The notes below the pieces were generated by a model. That model saw only the letters and a list, made by a program, of their open reading frames with translations. It had not been told where the DNA came from and did no database searches. DNA of 64,000 nucleotides from Plotosus lineatus (Eukaryota; Chordata; Actinopteri; Siluriformes; Plotosidae), in assembly GCA_024760905.1 (NCBI GenBank), contig CM045746.1, positions 8,977,966-9,041,965 on the forward strand, given 5' to 3'. A program made the position numbers and the translations under genes. Numbering within the stretch: position 1 is the stretch's first letter; each line of letters starts with the position of its first letter. Shown here piece by piece: positions 25,901 to 33,101 of this stretch.

Positions 25901-27155
25901 TTCATCAGTCCACAAAATATTTTGCCAAAACCTTTGTGGAGTGTCCAAGTGCCTTTTTGCAAACATTAAACGAGCAACAATGTTTTTGTTAGACAGCAGC
26001 GGCTTCCTCCTTGGAGTCCTCCCATGAACACCATTCTTGGCCATTGTTTTACATATAGTTGATGTGTGCACAGAGATATTGGACTGTGTCAGTGATTTCT
26101 GTAAGTCTTTAGCAGACACTCTAGGGTTTTTTTTTACCTCTCTGAGTATTCTGCGCTGAACTCTTGGAGTCATCTTTGGTGGACAACCACTCCTTGGGAG
26201 AGAAGCAACAGTGTCAAACTCTCGCCATTTGTAGACAACTTCTCTGACTGTCGATTGATGAACATTCAGACTTTTAGAGATGGGTTTGAATCCTTTCCCA
26301 GCTTTATACAAATCAACAATTCTTGATCACAGGTCTTCACACAGCTCTTTTGAGCGAGCCATGGTACACATCAGACAATGCTTCTCATCAAGACAATTCT
26401 TACCAGATGTGTGTTTTATAGTGGGCAGGGCAGCTTTAAGCCACTCATCAGTGATTGGGCACACACCTGACTTCAATTGTTTTGTAAAAATTGGTTTCAA
26501 TTGCTCTTTAAGTCTCCTTAGGCAGAGAATTCAGTTACTTATTCCTCCCCCTTCTGTCTCTATTTGCATGCTATCCTCATTAAAATATGAAACCCTATAA
26601 ATGTTTGGGTGGTTTTAGTTAAAGCAGACACTGTTTTTTCATCTGTGTGATTTTGACAAAGATCAGATCACATTTGATGGTGATTTTATGCAGAAATGTG
26701 AGGAATTCCAAAAGGTTCAGATACTTTTTCATACCACTGTATATGGATTATTCAAGCAGTGTTATATTAGTGCTATAGCTCTTATATCAATGGCTGCTTT
26801 ATTCTAATAAATTTATCAACATATTAATACTTTCCCCACTTTATAAACAAACATGTTTTATGAAATCATAGGACTCCTCTTGTACTTCCTGTCTCTGTCT
26901 ATGTATGAAAGGATGCAAACCTATGACGACGTCTTCCACATGTGCAGGAGTGTGAGAGGACACTGTGAAGCCGTGGGACTTGAGCTCATGGTCCAGTGGG
27001 ATCTGAACAGTCACTCTGAAGGAACAGCTCCTCTGTTCTTGGAGACTGGCATCAACTCCTTTTCCATCATCTTCCAACACACGCTCCCTACAGAGACAGA
27101 GACAGACACTGAAAAGTTAGGAATTCATTTCTTTCTCTCTCTTCCTCTCTCTCTT

Positions 27156-27221
<66 letters not shown>

Positions 27222-27322
27222 CTGCTGGTCGATTCTCTGGAACGACGAAGCCAGCGTCCGACCACCTGCTCTACTTTGCTGGTCCGGCGTGATGGTGAGC
27301 GACTGCGATCCCGGGCCTCCAT
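9911..27322 (-). CDS. frmpd1: frmpd1, FERM and PDZ domain containing 1 (N-terminal 13 coding exons)
   Basis: A spliced gene of at least 17.4 kb. I assembled thirteen exons with AG acceptors and GT donors. All phases agree and give 1546 nt, about 515 residues with no stop. Order: an Arg/Ser-rich start and a RWLRRSRES motif (residues 1-34), a PDZ domain (about 55-140, with [18 protein letters not shown]), a linker ([15 protein letters not shown]), then a FERM module (about 177-500). In [20 protein letters not shown] opens the F1 lobe and [18 protein letters not shown] lies in F3. This order and wording fit FRMPD1 better than FRMPD3 or FRMPD4 as I remember them; no search was run. Known role of the family: a membrane-associated scaffold that binds the TPR proteins GPSM1/GPSM2 through its C-terminal part. 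That part is absent from this window. The start of transcription is not identified. A tag acceptor 4 nt before the ATG suggests an upstream non-coding exon. Confidence 0.88.
10145..10327 (-). CDS. frmpd1: frmpd1 coding exon 12 (FERM F3)
   Basis: 61 codons in phase 0. [20 protein letters not shown], then [19 protein letters not shown]. These are the PH-like F3 strands. Acceptor catccag, donor gtacat. Confidence 0.93.
10449..10541 (-). CDS. frmpd1: frmpd1 coding exon 11 (F2 end)
   Basis: 31 codons in phase 0 ending [16 protein letters not shown], the family's ELKTYGGK-type motif before the F3 lobe. Acceptor tattcag, donor gtaaga. The intron before it is 85 bp. Confidence 0.92.
10627..10750 (-). 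CDS. frmpd1: frmpd1 coding exon 10 (FERM F2)
   Basis: 1 nt + 41 codons with [20 protein letters not shown] and [12 protein letters not shown]. Acceptor ttgatag, donor gtgggt. The 147-bp intron before it is nearly half (GT)n. Confidence 0.92.
10770..10834. repeat. (CA)n microsatellite at frmpd1 exon 10 acceptor
   Basis: Read as (GT)n in the frmpd1 transcript. Its end is about 20 nt upstream of the exon 10 start. Confidence 0.95.
10898..11034 (-). CDS. frmpd1: frmpd1 coding exon 9 (FERM F2)
   Basis: 45 codons + 2 nt with [20 protein letters not shown] and [10 protein letters not shown], helices of the F2 lobe. Acceptor atatag, donor gtaagt. The split codon with exon 10 is Ile. Confidence 0.92.
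11226..11545 (+). mobile_element. tRNA-derived SINE (head type 2, tail T2), decayed
   Basis: Shares gcttgcatgggtttcctctg and the ttggccctgtggtgggca to gatgggctctaggtt tail with the other type 2 copies. Ends near caatgaatcaaataa. Lies in frmpd1 intron 8, opposite to the gene. Confidence 0.75.
11717..11944. mobile_element. Foldback MITE
   Basis: The left arm starting catatgtgaggcactccacc is mirrored by the right arm, which ends with its complement at 11944. The arms pair for about 100 bp each, except for an extra 21 bp in the right arm (around 11876-11900). The end block gagtgcctcacatat also occurs at 34594-34608, at the end of a family X copy, suggesting a common origin. Lies in frmpd1 intron 8. 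Confidence 0.85.
12385..12665 (-). mobile_element. Chimeric SINE: head type 1 + tail T2
   Basis: On the minus strand it starts with head type 1 (gcagtagtgccctggggtaa, B-box-like ggttcaagccc). It continues through the body block gccgtcagcatgtt and then switches to tail T2 (ccctgcaatggcctggtaaa), ending near ccaaatgaatg. The copy at 24239 has the same head and body with a different tail. Confidence 0.8.
12666..14840. other. frmpd1 intron 8 (continued), no gene recognised
   Basis: AT-rich intron sequence. It holds a short (GT)n followed by a G run (13183-13218). The open frames here have no exon context and no recognisable protein content. Confidence 0.5.
14841..14960 (-). CDS. frmpd1: frmpd1 coding exon 8 (F1-F2 junction)
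   Basis: 40 codons in phase 0 with [20 protein letters not shown] and [11 protein letters not shown], the usual passage from the F1 lobe into the helical F2 lobe. Donor gtctgt. The acceptor is a bare (GT)n run ending in tag, with no other pyrimidine tract. Confidence 0.92.
14963..15031. repeat. (CA)n microsatellite forming the exon 8 acceptor tract
   Basis: About 70 bp. In the transcript the (GT)n run ends directly in tag at the exon 8 boundary. Confidence 0.95.
15282..15588. mobile_element. MITE with caaatgctcaca-type inverted ends
   Basis: The left end (15282-15360) and right end (15520-15588) are inverted copies sharing aaaacagacatttgctcaca. The left end has an additional acaaatgctcaca unit. 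The AT-rich middle has no coding capacity. Class not assigned. Lies in frmpd1 intron 7. Confidence 0.75.
15718..15843 (-). CDS. frmpd1: frmpd1 coding exon 7 (FERM F1)
   Basis: 42 codons in phase 0. It opens [20 protein letters not shown] and ends [10 protein letters not shown]. Acceptor cactag, donor gtaaaa. Continues the F1 ubiquitin-like fold. Confidence 0.92.
16071..16458. mobile_element. piggyBac-like MITE with TTAA target site
   Basis: Bordered by TTAA on both sides (16067-16070 and 16459-16462). The left end is ccctagaatagctacc; the right end, reversed, is cccttaaacagttacc. TTAA duplication with CCC ends is the piggyBac signature. About 390 bp, no transposase, includes a poly(A) run. 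Lies in frmpd1 intron 6. Confidence 0.75.
16571..16666 (-). CDS. frmpd1: frmpd1 coding exon 6 (FERM F1 start)
   Basis: 32 codons in phase 0 with [20 protein letters not shown], the first strands of the FERM F1 lobe. Donor gtacgg. The acceptor cctccag stands only about 10 nt from a T tract of more than 20 nt, which itself follows (TA)n. Confidence 0.92.
16678..16743. repeat. Poly(A)-(TA)n compound microsatellite at exon 6 acceptor
   Basis: In the frmpd1 sense strand this reads (TA)n, then T tract, then about 10 nt to the exon 6 acceptor. Confidence 0.95.
17049..18059. mobile_element. hAT-like element (or two), non-autonomous
   Basis: Two left-type ends (cagaggtgtcaaac at 17049, cagacatgtcaaac at 17478) face one right end (tttgacacctctg ending 18059). 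This cagRggtgtcaaa terminus is typical of hAT-Charlie elements. A matching 8-bp target duplication is not clear for either left end. A SINE (17160-17415) is nested inside. Confidence 0.65.
17160..17415 (-). mobile_element. Chimeric SINE: head type 1 body + tail T2
   Basis: On the minus strand it reads the head type 1 body (actgggttgtccaaggccgg, gccgtcagcatgtttc) and then tail T2 (ctgtgatggcctggaaagct). The tRNA-like head itself is truncated or decayed. Nested in the hAT-like element. Confidence 0.75.
18170..18960 (+). mobile_element. Tigger-like element with a partial reading frame, copy 1
   Basis: Ends cagtggtacctca and tgaggtaccactg with TA on both sides (18168-18169, 18961-18962). It contains two copies of a block with catcccRccccgctggcctc (18350 and 18421). 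An open frame at 18648-18839 has [19 protein letters not shown], reminiscent of the N-terminal helix of a pogo-type DNA-binding domain, fused in frame to non-transposase sequence. A second copy is at 28026, and fragments flank the RTE at 36659. Lies in frmpd1 intron 5. Confidence 0.75.
18963..19875. other. frmpd1 intron 5 (part): diverged repeat, no gene
   Basis: A block tagtggaggtactgca occurs at 18968 and again at 19417, with ccaaggtcaaggtcaga and gaaggtcaaaatcaaggtca-like stretches between. It resembles an old interspersed repeat without definable ends. No exon between here and exon 5. Confidence 0.4.
19876..19980 (-). CDS. frmpd1: frmpd1 coding exon 5 (PDZ-FERM linker)
   Basis: 35 codons in phase 0 encoding [14 protein letters not shown] and then [15 protein letters not shown], a conserved linker of the FRMPD family. 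Acceptor tgtttcag after (GT)n, donor gttcgc. Confidence 0.92.
19989..20041. repeat. (CA)n microsatellite upstream of exon 5
   Basis: (GT)n in the transcript, ending about 10 nt before the exon 5 acceptor. Confidence 0.95.
20361..20430. repeat. (GT)n microsatellite downstream of exon 4
   Basis: About 70 bp of pure GT on the plus strand, (AC)n in the transcript, starting 12 bp past the donor of micro-exon 4. Confidence 0.95.
20443..20488 (-). CDS. frmpd1: frmpd1 coding exon 4 (46-nt micro-exon)
   Basis: 46 nt, too short for a long open frame. I found it because exon 3 ends in phase 2 and exon 5 begins in phase 0. Acceptor catacag, donor gtgagt. It supplies [15 protein letters not shown], the last PDZ strand, and restores the frame exactly. 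A (GT)n tract of about 70 bp lies 12 bp past the donor. Confidence 0.88.
20510..20990. repeat. GA-rich low-complexity block with internal (GT)n
   Basis: Irregular gagaga/aaagag sequence with a pure (GT)n run at about 20861-20902. The long Ser/Leu/His reading frames across it are not genes. Lies in frmpd1 intron 3. Confidence 0.9.
21076..21178 (-). CDS. frmpd1: frmpd1 coding exon 3 (PDZ core)
   Basis: 103 nt (2 + 33 codons + 2). It encodes [18 protein letters not shown] and then [13 protein letters not shown], the typical middle of a PDZ domain. Donor gtatgt. The acceptor tttgtag follows (GT)n. The preceding intron is 5.7 kb and carries a hAT MITE, a family X element with a nested SINE, and a Tc1 element. 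Confidence 0.92.
21188..21223. repeat. (CA)n microsatellite at exon 3 acceptor
   Basis: (GT)n in the transcript, followed by ctgatttgtag and exon 3. Confidence 0.95.
21497..21998. mobile_element. hAT-type MITE with 8-bp target duplication
   Basis: Ends cagtggtccccaacc and ggttggggaccactg are perfect inverted repeats. Flanking octamers ccgtacat (21489-21496) and tcgtacat (21999-22006) match at 7 of 8. The interior has repeated ccggtaccggtcc near the left end, an (TTA)n run and a C run. No transposase. Lies in frmpd1 intron 2. Confidence 0.9.
22007..23225. other. frmpd1 intron 2 (part), no gene recognised
   Basis: Single-copy-looking intron with an (ATT)n run near 22635 and an interrupted (CA)n at 22882-22966. 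No exon signals with coding content. Confidence 0.5.
23226..23512 (-). mobile_element. tRNA-derived SINE (head type 2, tail T2), decayed
   Basis: On the minus strand: head ggtggtgccatggttagcac, B-box-like ggtttgattcc, body and T2-like end (gggcaccagcctccccgtga). It ends at a tgaatgaatg run (plus-strand cattcatt at 23230). Confidence 0.75.
23830..24712 (+). mobile_element. Tigger-like element, family X, copy 2, with nested SINE
   Basis: Shares with 33480-34905 the blocks cattgtttacaaacgacaga, cactgtcttgcg, accctaagcaaat, tttatgagata, gtatttatggatgta and catacgtcact, ending aagtcgaggatcgtctgcat. The left terminus is not intact. The SINE at 24239 is inserted inside with an 18-bp target duplication. 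Lies in frmpd1 intron 2. Confidence 0.7.
24239..24586 (+). mobile_element. Composite tRNA-RTE SINE (head type 1 + tail T1), with TSD
   Basis: An 18-bp duplication (acagtacagtatgaacgg) flanks it at 24221-24238 and 24587-24604. The head has a tRNA-like A box (24249-24259, tggtctcgtgg) and B box (24294-24304, ggttcgagtcc), a polymerase III promoter. The body runs to about 24470. Then 24471-24530 matches the 5' end of the RTE LINE (36732-36790, sharing aggaagggcatcc), and 24531-24580 matches its 3' end (ctgtggcgac, gccgaaag). This SINE therefore carries both RTE ends joined together and was probably copied by the RTE enzyme. Confidence 0.9.
25133..26740 (-). mobile_element. Tc1/mariner transposon, about 1.6 kb
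   Basis: Terminal inverted repeats of about 200 bp start cagtggtatgaaaaagtatc at the left and end with the complement at 26740. TA lies outside each end (25131-25132, 26741-26742). The two ends remain very similar, suggesting modest age. One transposase pseudogene inside. Lies in frmpd1 intron 2, same orientation as the gene. Confidence 0.93.
25283..26361 (-). pseudogene. Tc1-like transposase, broken
   Basis: The natural start is the ATG at 26361 ([11 protein letters not shown]), followed by an in-frame TGA. The open frame resumes at [20 protein letters not shown] (paired-like helix-turn-helix). DDE motifs are present: [22 protein letters not shown], and [11 protein letters not shown] (usually SPDLNPIE). 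Between about 25800 and 25890 the reading frame is displaced by two compensating indels: the adjacent frame carries the expected [14 protein letters not shown] and KHGGGCIMD segments. It ends past KGG with a non-standard extension. One stop and two frameshifts make it inactive. Confidence 0.92.
26921..27087 (-). CDS. frmpd1: frmpd1 coding exon 2 (start of PDZ)
   Basis: 167 nt (1 + 55 codons + 1), with a CT-rich acceptor and donor gtttgc. It contains [20 protein letters not shown], the first strands and carboxylate-binding loop of the PDZ fold; the loop reads SHGF instead of the classic GLGF. Intron 1 is only 133 bp and largely (GT)n. Confidence 0.85.
27161..27221. repeat. (CA)n microsatellite carrying the exon 1 donor
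   Basis: (GT)n in the transcript; the first GT is the exon 1 splice donor. Confidence 0.95.
27222..27322 (-). CDS. frmpd1: frmpd1 coding exon 1 (start codon)
   Basis: The ATG is at 27322-27320. 33 codons plus 2 nt, beginning [13 protein letters not shown] and ending near [10 protein letters not shown]. The donor is gtgtgt, the first bases of a (GT)n run. A possible acceptor (gtgtag) lies 4 nt upstream of the ATG, at the end of another (GT)n run, so the exon may begin at 27326. The RWLRRSR motif just before the PDZ domain is as I recall from FRMPD1. Confidence 0.8.
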
Positions 27323-27326
27323 TGAG

Positions 27327-27328
<2 letters not shown>

Positions 27329-27383
<55 letters not shown>
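27329..27383. repeat. (CA)n microsatellite just upstream of the frmpd1 ATG
   Basis: (GT)n in the transcript, ending tag then ctca and the ATG. Either a 5' UTR repeat or the acceptor tract of the first coding exon. Confidence 0.95.
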
Positions 27384-27387
<4 letters not shown>

Positions 27388-27789
27388 CTCTGATTAAAGA
27401 TAATATCATATACATATTTAAGATAATGCTGAACTACTGTCAATTTTCTTTATCTCACTTATAAGAGGTTGGAATGTCCAGCTAAGCAAATCTACTTTCT
27501 CAAGACTGCATTAGTGAATTTAATCCTCATGTCTCCTACAAACTGGAAGTGTGTTGTAATATCCAGGCCTTATTTTCTTCTGATATCCTTTGATCCTGGT
27601 TATGACTCATACCCATTTTTCTCATTTTTTATGCATGTTTGATGCTGCTTGCTTATTCACTGACCTACAAGCTAGTACTGAGGATGAACGTTTTACAAGA
27701 TGAAGATGGGTCCAGTTAACGGTCTCAGTAATGGATGCTGGATCAGAAGTATCAATCTTGGGGTGTGGGTGGAAAATGGTTATGAGGCT
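27384..27789. other. Upstream of frmpd1 coding exon 1, nothing recognised
   Basis: AT-rich with no CpG-island character, no clear promoter elements and no coding exon. It is probably intron between a 5' UTR exon and exon 1. Confidence 0.4.
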
Positions 27790-27996
27790 GGGTTACTGAC
27801 CAAAAGGTTGATGGTTCAATTCTCCAACACCTCCAGCCTTCTAATTTCGGGTTCTTCAGTAAGACCTTTAATCCTACTGTGTCGGGATGATATAGTAAAC
27901 CTGACGCAGTAGGATTAAAGTTCTTACCGAAGAACTCGAAATTAAAAGCCTGGAGGTGTTGGAAAATTGAACCAATGCCCTTTTGATCAGTAACCC
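27790..27996. repeat. 97-bp foldback of tRNA-like SINE heads
   Basis: Arms 27790-27885 and 27900-27996 are reverse complements at roughly 85-90% identity, with a 14-nt spacer. Each arm holds gggttactgaYcaaaaggtt and ggttcaattYtcc, a B-box-like motif. It looks like two SINE heads joined head to head. Confidence 0.85.
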
Positions 27997-28025
27997 ACCC
28001 TCTGGATTTTCATCATTTTTGAGTA

Positions 28026-28284
28026 CAGTGGTACCTCACCTTACAAAATGAATCCGTTCCAGACCCTTTTTCTTAACCTGGATTTTTCGTGAATTGATCC
28101 GCATTTTACATGTAAAACGCGTGATTCGTTCCAAGGCCCCCAATACGACCCCCTAAGCCTTTTAAAATGTATAAAAGCATACTTTTTAAGGCCTCCTTCT
28201 GCATAAATATCGTACCGATGGTAGACGGGTTTGGCCATATTCCTTTGCGATATCACGAGCCCGCTTCCTCTTTTTACTCGCACG

Positions 28285-28332
<48 letters not shown>

Positions 28333-28774
28333 TTTGTGTGTACGTGCGTGTGTTGACCAAGTCTTCTTAGCAGAGTTACAAATGTTTATGGAAGGTTAAA
28401 AGCCCGAGTCAAAAAAACAGTAACTCTGTCCTTTACATGAAAAGCATTACGGGAGATGCAGCTCCATAATAGCCAATGGGAGGGAGCTGCGTCATGCCTC
28501 CTAGCCAGTGGGAGGCCAGCGGGGCGGGGTGTTGGGAGATAGCCAATGGGAGGGACTGCGTCATCCCTCCTAGACAATTGGAGGCCAGTGTAGTGAGATG
28601 TTGGAAGATAGTCAATGGAAAAGCAGCTCGTGCATTGTTTTAATGTTTGAATGGTGCGTTTGTCTCGTTTCGTAAGGAGAACTTGTTTCGTATACAGAGA
28701 GAAAATTTTGGAAAATGTTTTTCGTAACCTGGATTTTTCGTTTGCTGGGACTATCATAAGAGGAGGTTCCACTG
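28026..28774 (-). mobile_element. Tigger-like element, copy 2
   Basis: Left end cagtggtacctcac (28026); right end ggaggttccactg (28774); TA on both sides. Same family as 18170: it shares, reversed, the aaggcctccttctgcata, tttggccatattcctt and gccaatgggagg blocks. Contains (GT)n at 28288-28345. Confidence 0.8.
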
Positions 28775-28776
28775 TA

Positions 28777-30819
28777 ATTCTATGTCCTGATTTTTGAGTT
28801 CATTCTATGTCCTGATTTCATCCCACTATTCAAAAATGATCTTGACAAGGATAATTTTGTGCTAAAAGTTGAAATAATCTAGACCCCCAAAGAAGCCTTA
28901 AGAGATCAAGCCTATATCAATCATCAAACATTACTCCACCTGTGACTACACATCTGTCATATGTTTGTGCCACACTCTTGACAGCTTGTCCACCGAGCTG
29001 TGGGTTCATCCATTAGCATTGCCTCCTTGCGCTGTAGCTGGTTTAGGGTGTGTTTACACACTAAATGATCTGCTGCAGGCTTCTTCCGAAACATAACATC
29101 AATGTCCAGCATCAACATTTAATTTTCGAATGTATTCGTATCATAGATTAAGGTGACAAACAGATCGCTTTCCAGGTGCCAGCTCTCCATAGAGTCTTTA
29201 GGAATACAACTGTCCTTCACATGATGGGTATGATTCAAACAGTTCAACCTGCACTGCCCTCTTTTTATTTTCCCCCATTTCTTCCCTAATTTAATAGTAT
29301 CAAATTCCCACCCATCAGGTATTGCCTTCCTTATCACATGACCACCACCATCCAGGAAGGGGCGAAATCATGCACACGCCCCTTATGTTATATGTAATGC
29401 TAGTCACCTGCCTCTTTTCGAACTGTGGCACCATGCATATTTTCTGGATGGTCTAACGCACTCGGAGGGAAAGCACTATACACCCTCTCATACAAATGAG
29501 CTCACAGACACTCAGGATTGGCTGCCGACCACTGTGAGTGATGAGGAAGAGAGCATACGCCATCCCTCCCTCCCGTGAGAGCTCGGTCAATTATCTCCTA
29601 TGGACTCGCGGTCATGGATGGCTGTGGCATTTACCCTGGATTCAAAGTTGTGATCTCCGGATTAAGAGTCACACACCTTGTCAATGCACCAGTAGGGAGC
29701 CCCAACCTGCACAGTCTAAACAACGTATACAGCACACGTAGAGTAAGAAAACCCAGTTAGAATGTCTTGCCATGATAATAATCAAGATCTCAAAGAACTT
29801 GGGAAGTATTTGGGGAAAATGGTTTATGTGCTGTTTTTGGTGGGTACATTTCCACTCAGCACTCAAAGCCATGTTTGCTAAACATAGACAATTCCGGTGA
29901 AAACCATGAGAATGGCCATGCTTTTTAAACACGGTGTTTGTTTGGAAAGATACTGGATACATTCAACAAGATCGGCTTCCTATTAGTAGAGACATCCATC
30001 AGGAGCTCCGCTTTTAGGCCGTGCCCAAATCTATAATATCTACACCTCAAATCTATACTGGTACTCCGTTTACCGCAGCCCATGTGACTTTGTTGTGTCT
30101 GCTGTATGCAATGCATCCACATTGCTGTGGTAACCCAAAGTGCTTTCTAATGGGTGTAAAGCTCAACTGGGATCACTTCCCACATCCTACAGGCTCACTA
30201 AAAGCACATCATGTCTTATCACACACATCCTAGACAGCTCGGTGCCAAGAGACAATAGAGACATTTGTGCTGGTCGTCATGGACATTTTGCAATCTGAGG
30301 TTTCAAGTTTCAACAAATCTGAACACTGCCTTTATCCATCTCTGTGACATTGATTGGTCAACATGGACAAATCATTGATATAATGATGATGAAGATGGAT
30401 GATCAACATTATCTTAACTGTTGATACAGATTAAATTATAGGCTCCCTTTTGCTTGAACATATTGTTCATGTTGTATAGTAACATGTTGTATAGATTTTT
30501 TTCAGTATATATTTTTTCTAAGATGTCTCCATGAGTCTCTGTTTGTAATGCCTACCAAGTAGGGAGATCTTTGAGCAAGAATGTTTTAACCGTCGCAGAT
30601 TTGGGCAAAATCTAGTGGAAAGCCTTCTCCGAACGGTGGAGTTTAACACATACAGGTGTGGTTATGAGATATCCACATGCAGCGGTGTATCACGTGCCTT
30701 ATCACCAAACTGTTGGTGTTCAACCTGTTTGATGAAAAGCAGTACAGTTTGTGTCTTAGGCAGGGCTTGGTTCATGTAACACTTCATGAAACTGTGATTA
30801 TGAAACTGATTTTAAAATG
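28777..30819. other. No gene recognised
   Basis: No exon-like frame with recognisable content on either strand. 29440-29690 has a repeat-like texture with possible SINE remnants, but no promoter boxes or ends are convincing. Confidence 0.4.
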
Positions 30820-31190
30820 TACGCTCCCAAGTGGCATGACTGTTAACTCAGAGATTGCAAGTTCGAATCCAGGAGTCAATGGGAGCTGATTGGCCAAGCC
30901 CTCGAGGGAGGGACGGAGGACATGTGCACACCTCCTTGTCACTCACAGCAATCGCCAGCCAATCCTGGGCGTCCGTGAGCTCGTTCGTACGAGGGGGGTA
31001 CTGTATAGCGCTTTCCCTCTAAGTGTGCTAGACCATCCCCAAATACACATGGCATTGCTTTTCACAAAGAGGCGGGTGGCTAGCATGGCATGTCATGAAG
31101 AGGACTTATGCATGCGCTCACCCGTCCTTGGTAGGTGGTGGTCGTGTGACGGGTAATTTGATGGGTGGGAATTGTATTCAAATAAATTAG
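30820..31190 (+). mobile_element. tRNA-derived SINE, family 3, copy 1
   Basis: Shares order and sequence with 62310-62725: B-box gttcgaatcc (30861), atgggagct, cgggaggga-like, gtcactcacagc, atcgccagccaatc, ggcgtcYgtgagctc, gaggcgggtggctagcat, then gatgggtggg. It ends near aataaattaggg. Confidence 0.8.
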
Positions 31191-31194
31191 GGAG

Positions 31195-31694
31195 GAAATG
31201 CGAAGGAAAAAAAAAGAACAAGCAATGAAACAAAACAACTAAACTGTAATCTTTGAGCTCTTTCCTGCAGTCATTTTTTTTATTTTAGCAATTTCAGGCG
31301 TATTTACAATTATTTTAGAAATATGAATCTTCTTGTTATGGTTTCAGCTGTGCTTACCAGTATTATTTATCTGCCTATATACAGTATTATGATTCCTGTG
31401 GCCTGTGAAAAATAAAAAAATGTTCATAAGAATCTGTTCCACTCTTCTCCAAGTGAATAGCACATGTCTCCAAGCTTAGCACTGCTAAAAAAACAAACAA
31501 AAACAAACAAACAAACAAAAAACTCAGTTGGATGCCTTAGAGCACACATGTGCTTGTTTTTGCCATCCCTAGTTGGTCGGTGTCACGTGATGACAGGTAC
31601 TTCTTAATTGGAGGGACACGAGTCTATAAATAACCCATTTATCATGTCCTTATTTGGGAATGTTTAAGATTACATCACAGACCTTCCTTAAAGC
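31195..31694. other. No gene recognised
   Basis: AT-rich intergenic sequence with an (AAAC)n run near 31487-31520. Confidence 0.5.
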
Positions 31695-31885
31695 TACATA
31701 ACATTAACAGCATTTGGCAGACATTCTTATCCAGAGCGACTTACAATTATCATTTTTATACATTTAGCAATTGAGGGTGAAGGGCCTTGCTCAAGGGCCC
31801 AACAGTTGAGATAATGGGGATTAAACAGATGACCTTCGGATCAATAATGCATCGCATTAACCACTAAGCCACCACTGAACACTAA
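31695..31885 (-). mobile_element. tRNA-derived SINE with L2-like tail, family 4
   Basis: On the minus strand: gtggcttagtggttaatgcg, then gttgggcccttgagcaaggc, and the tail aagtcgctctggataagaat followed by gtctgccaaatgc. The tail is the common fish L2-type 3' end. Second copy at 63203. Confidence 0.8.
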
Positions 31886-31960
31886 GCCACCATTGCCCGT
31901 ATGTTGCTTTGTGGGTGGGGTGCAAGAGGCAGGCTTAGCTCTATCCAGCACATGGTTGCC

Positions 31961-31985
31961 CCCACCACCACCACCACCACCACCA

Positions 31986-32021
<36 letters not shown>

Positions 32022-32060
32022 ACATGCACACATGCATACACACATGCACATGCACACACA
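31961..32060. repeat. (CCA)n-(CA)n compound microsatellite
   Basis: A run of cac trinucleotides passing into pure (CA)n and then irregular CA/TGCA. Confidence 0.9.
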
Positions 32061-33100
32061 GTTCTGTGAGGATCAGCTCTCAGTTTCATAGGGTTGAAAA
32101 AACACAAACAAATACCCACGTCATCACACCGCACATCACCTGCTGGTTCGACCCGCCTCCTCTCCGTCCATACCTGTGTTTAGTTTTGCTTTAGAGCTTT
32201 GTCGGTGACGCAGATGAAAGGGGAAATCTGTGCAGAAGTTCCAGCATGGATCATCTCCCTAAAGCACAGCTTTACACCTGTACATCTCTCTTTCCTCGCT
32301 CCTTCCCAGAACCTTATCTGGGGTATAAACCCGAAAATAAAACCACTTGGTGTTACTTTTAAAAGTAGACAATTGCCTCTAACTCACATCCTGTGATAGA
32401 GCCCACTTAAGGCTTTTATAGGTACTTGTTAAAAGATGCATACATGAACTGTATAAACTAACATTAAGTGCAGACGTGGATTAAATTGTTCCAGTCTCTC
32501 TATCTGTAAATCAGCAGATCAATAAAATGGACTTTAAAAGTTTGGCTTGTGATGCAATGGCGGAGATGCGCTTCTAAGCACTTCACACATAATTCATTTG
32601 CAACAGCACCCCACCCACCCACTCCTCTCACTCCATCTCTGGCTGTCTGGATCTCTTCCCCTGTCTATCGCTCTTTTCCTCTTTCGCTCTTTATTCCCGC
32701 CTGTTCTCTATTTGATTAGAGGGCACTAAAGTGAGGCGTAATTCCTTTTTAGGCCGGCCCCCTCGATTTAAAACGCTTCTGAGAGATCCCACTCATAATG
32801 TCTTCCCCTAACTGTCGTTAACTCTATGAGAGACTGCAAGGAATTGATGCTAGCCTGCATGGCATGCTCTTTTTGCAACGCTAGCTTTAGGAAGCAAAAG
32901 GATTCATAAAACTATGCGGTATATGAATGAAAGGATATGTGAAACTCTCAAAGGGGCGGGGGGGGGGGGGGTCGTATTCAGAAACGCATGGATAAGGTGA
33001 CAGCAGGGTGACCCTGGGGTTTTAGAAGGGTAATCGGAGTAATTGCATTACAGAGTACAGAGTAACCACGTCATACAACCTGAGCCGATCACAGGGACTT
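32061..33100. other. Single-copy-looking block, no coding exon
   Basis: No match to the repeats in this window. 32550-32830 is less AT-rich, with a CT-rich stretch and ggccggccccc. The G run at 32954-32971 follows. Could include regulatory sequence or an untranslated exon; nothing in the sequence proves this. Confidence 0.35.

Positions 33101-33101
<1 letters not shown>

Noticed and set aside
25133..26740. Domesticated transposase gene in a frmpd1 intron
   Set aside because: An early stop, displaced frame in the catalytic region and intact transposon ends show an ordinary dead Tc1 copy.
29119..30233. Possible exons among the short frames at 29119-30233
   Set aside because: No paired splice sites, no recognisable protein content, and a repeat-like texture.
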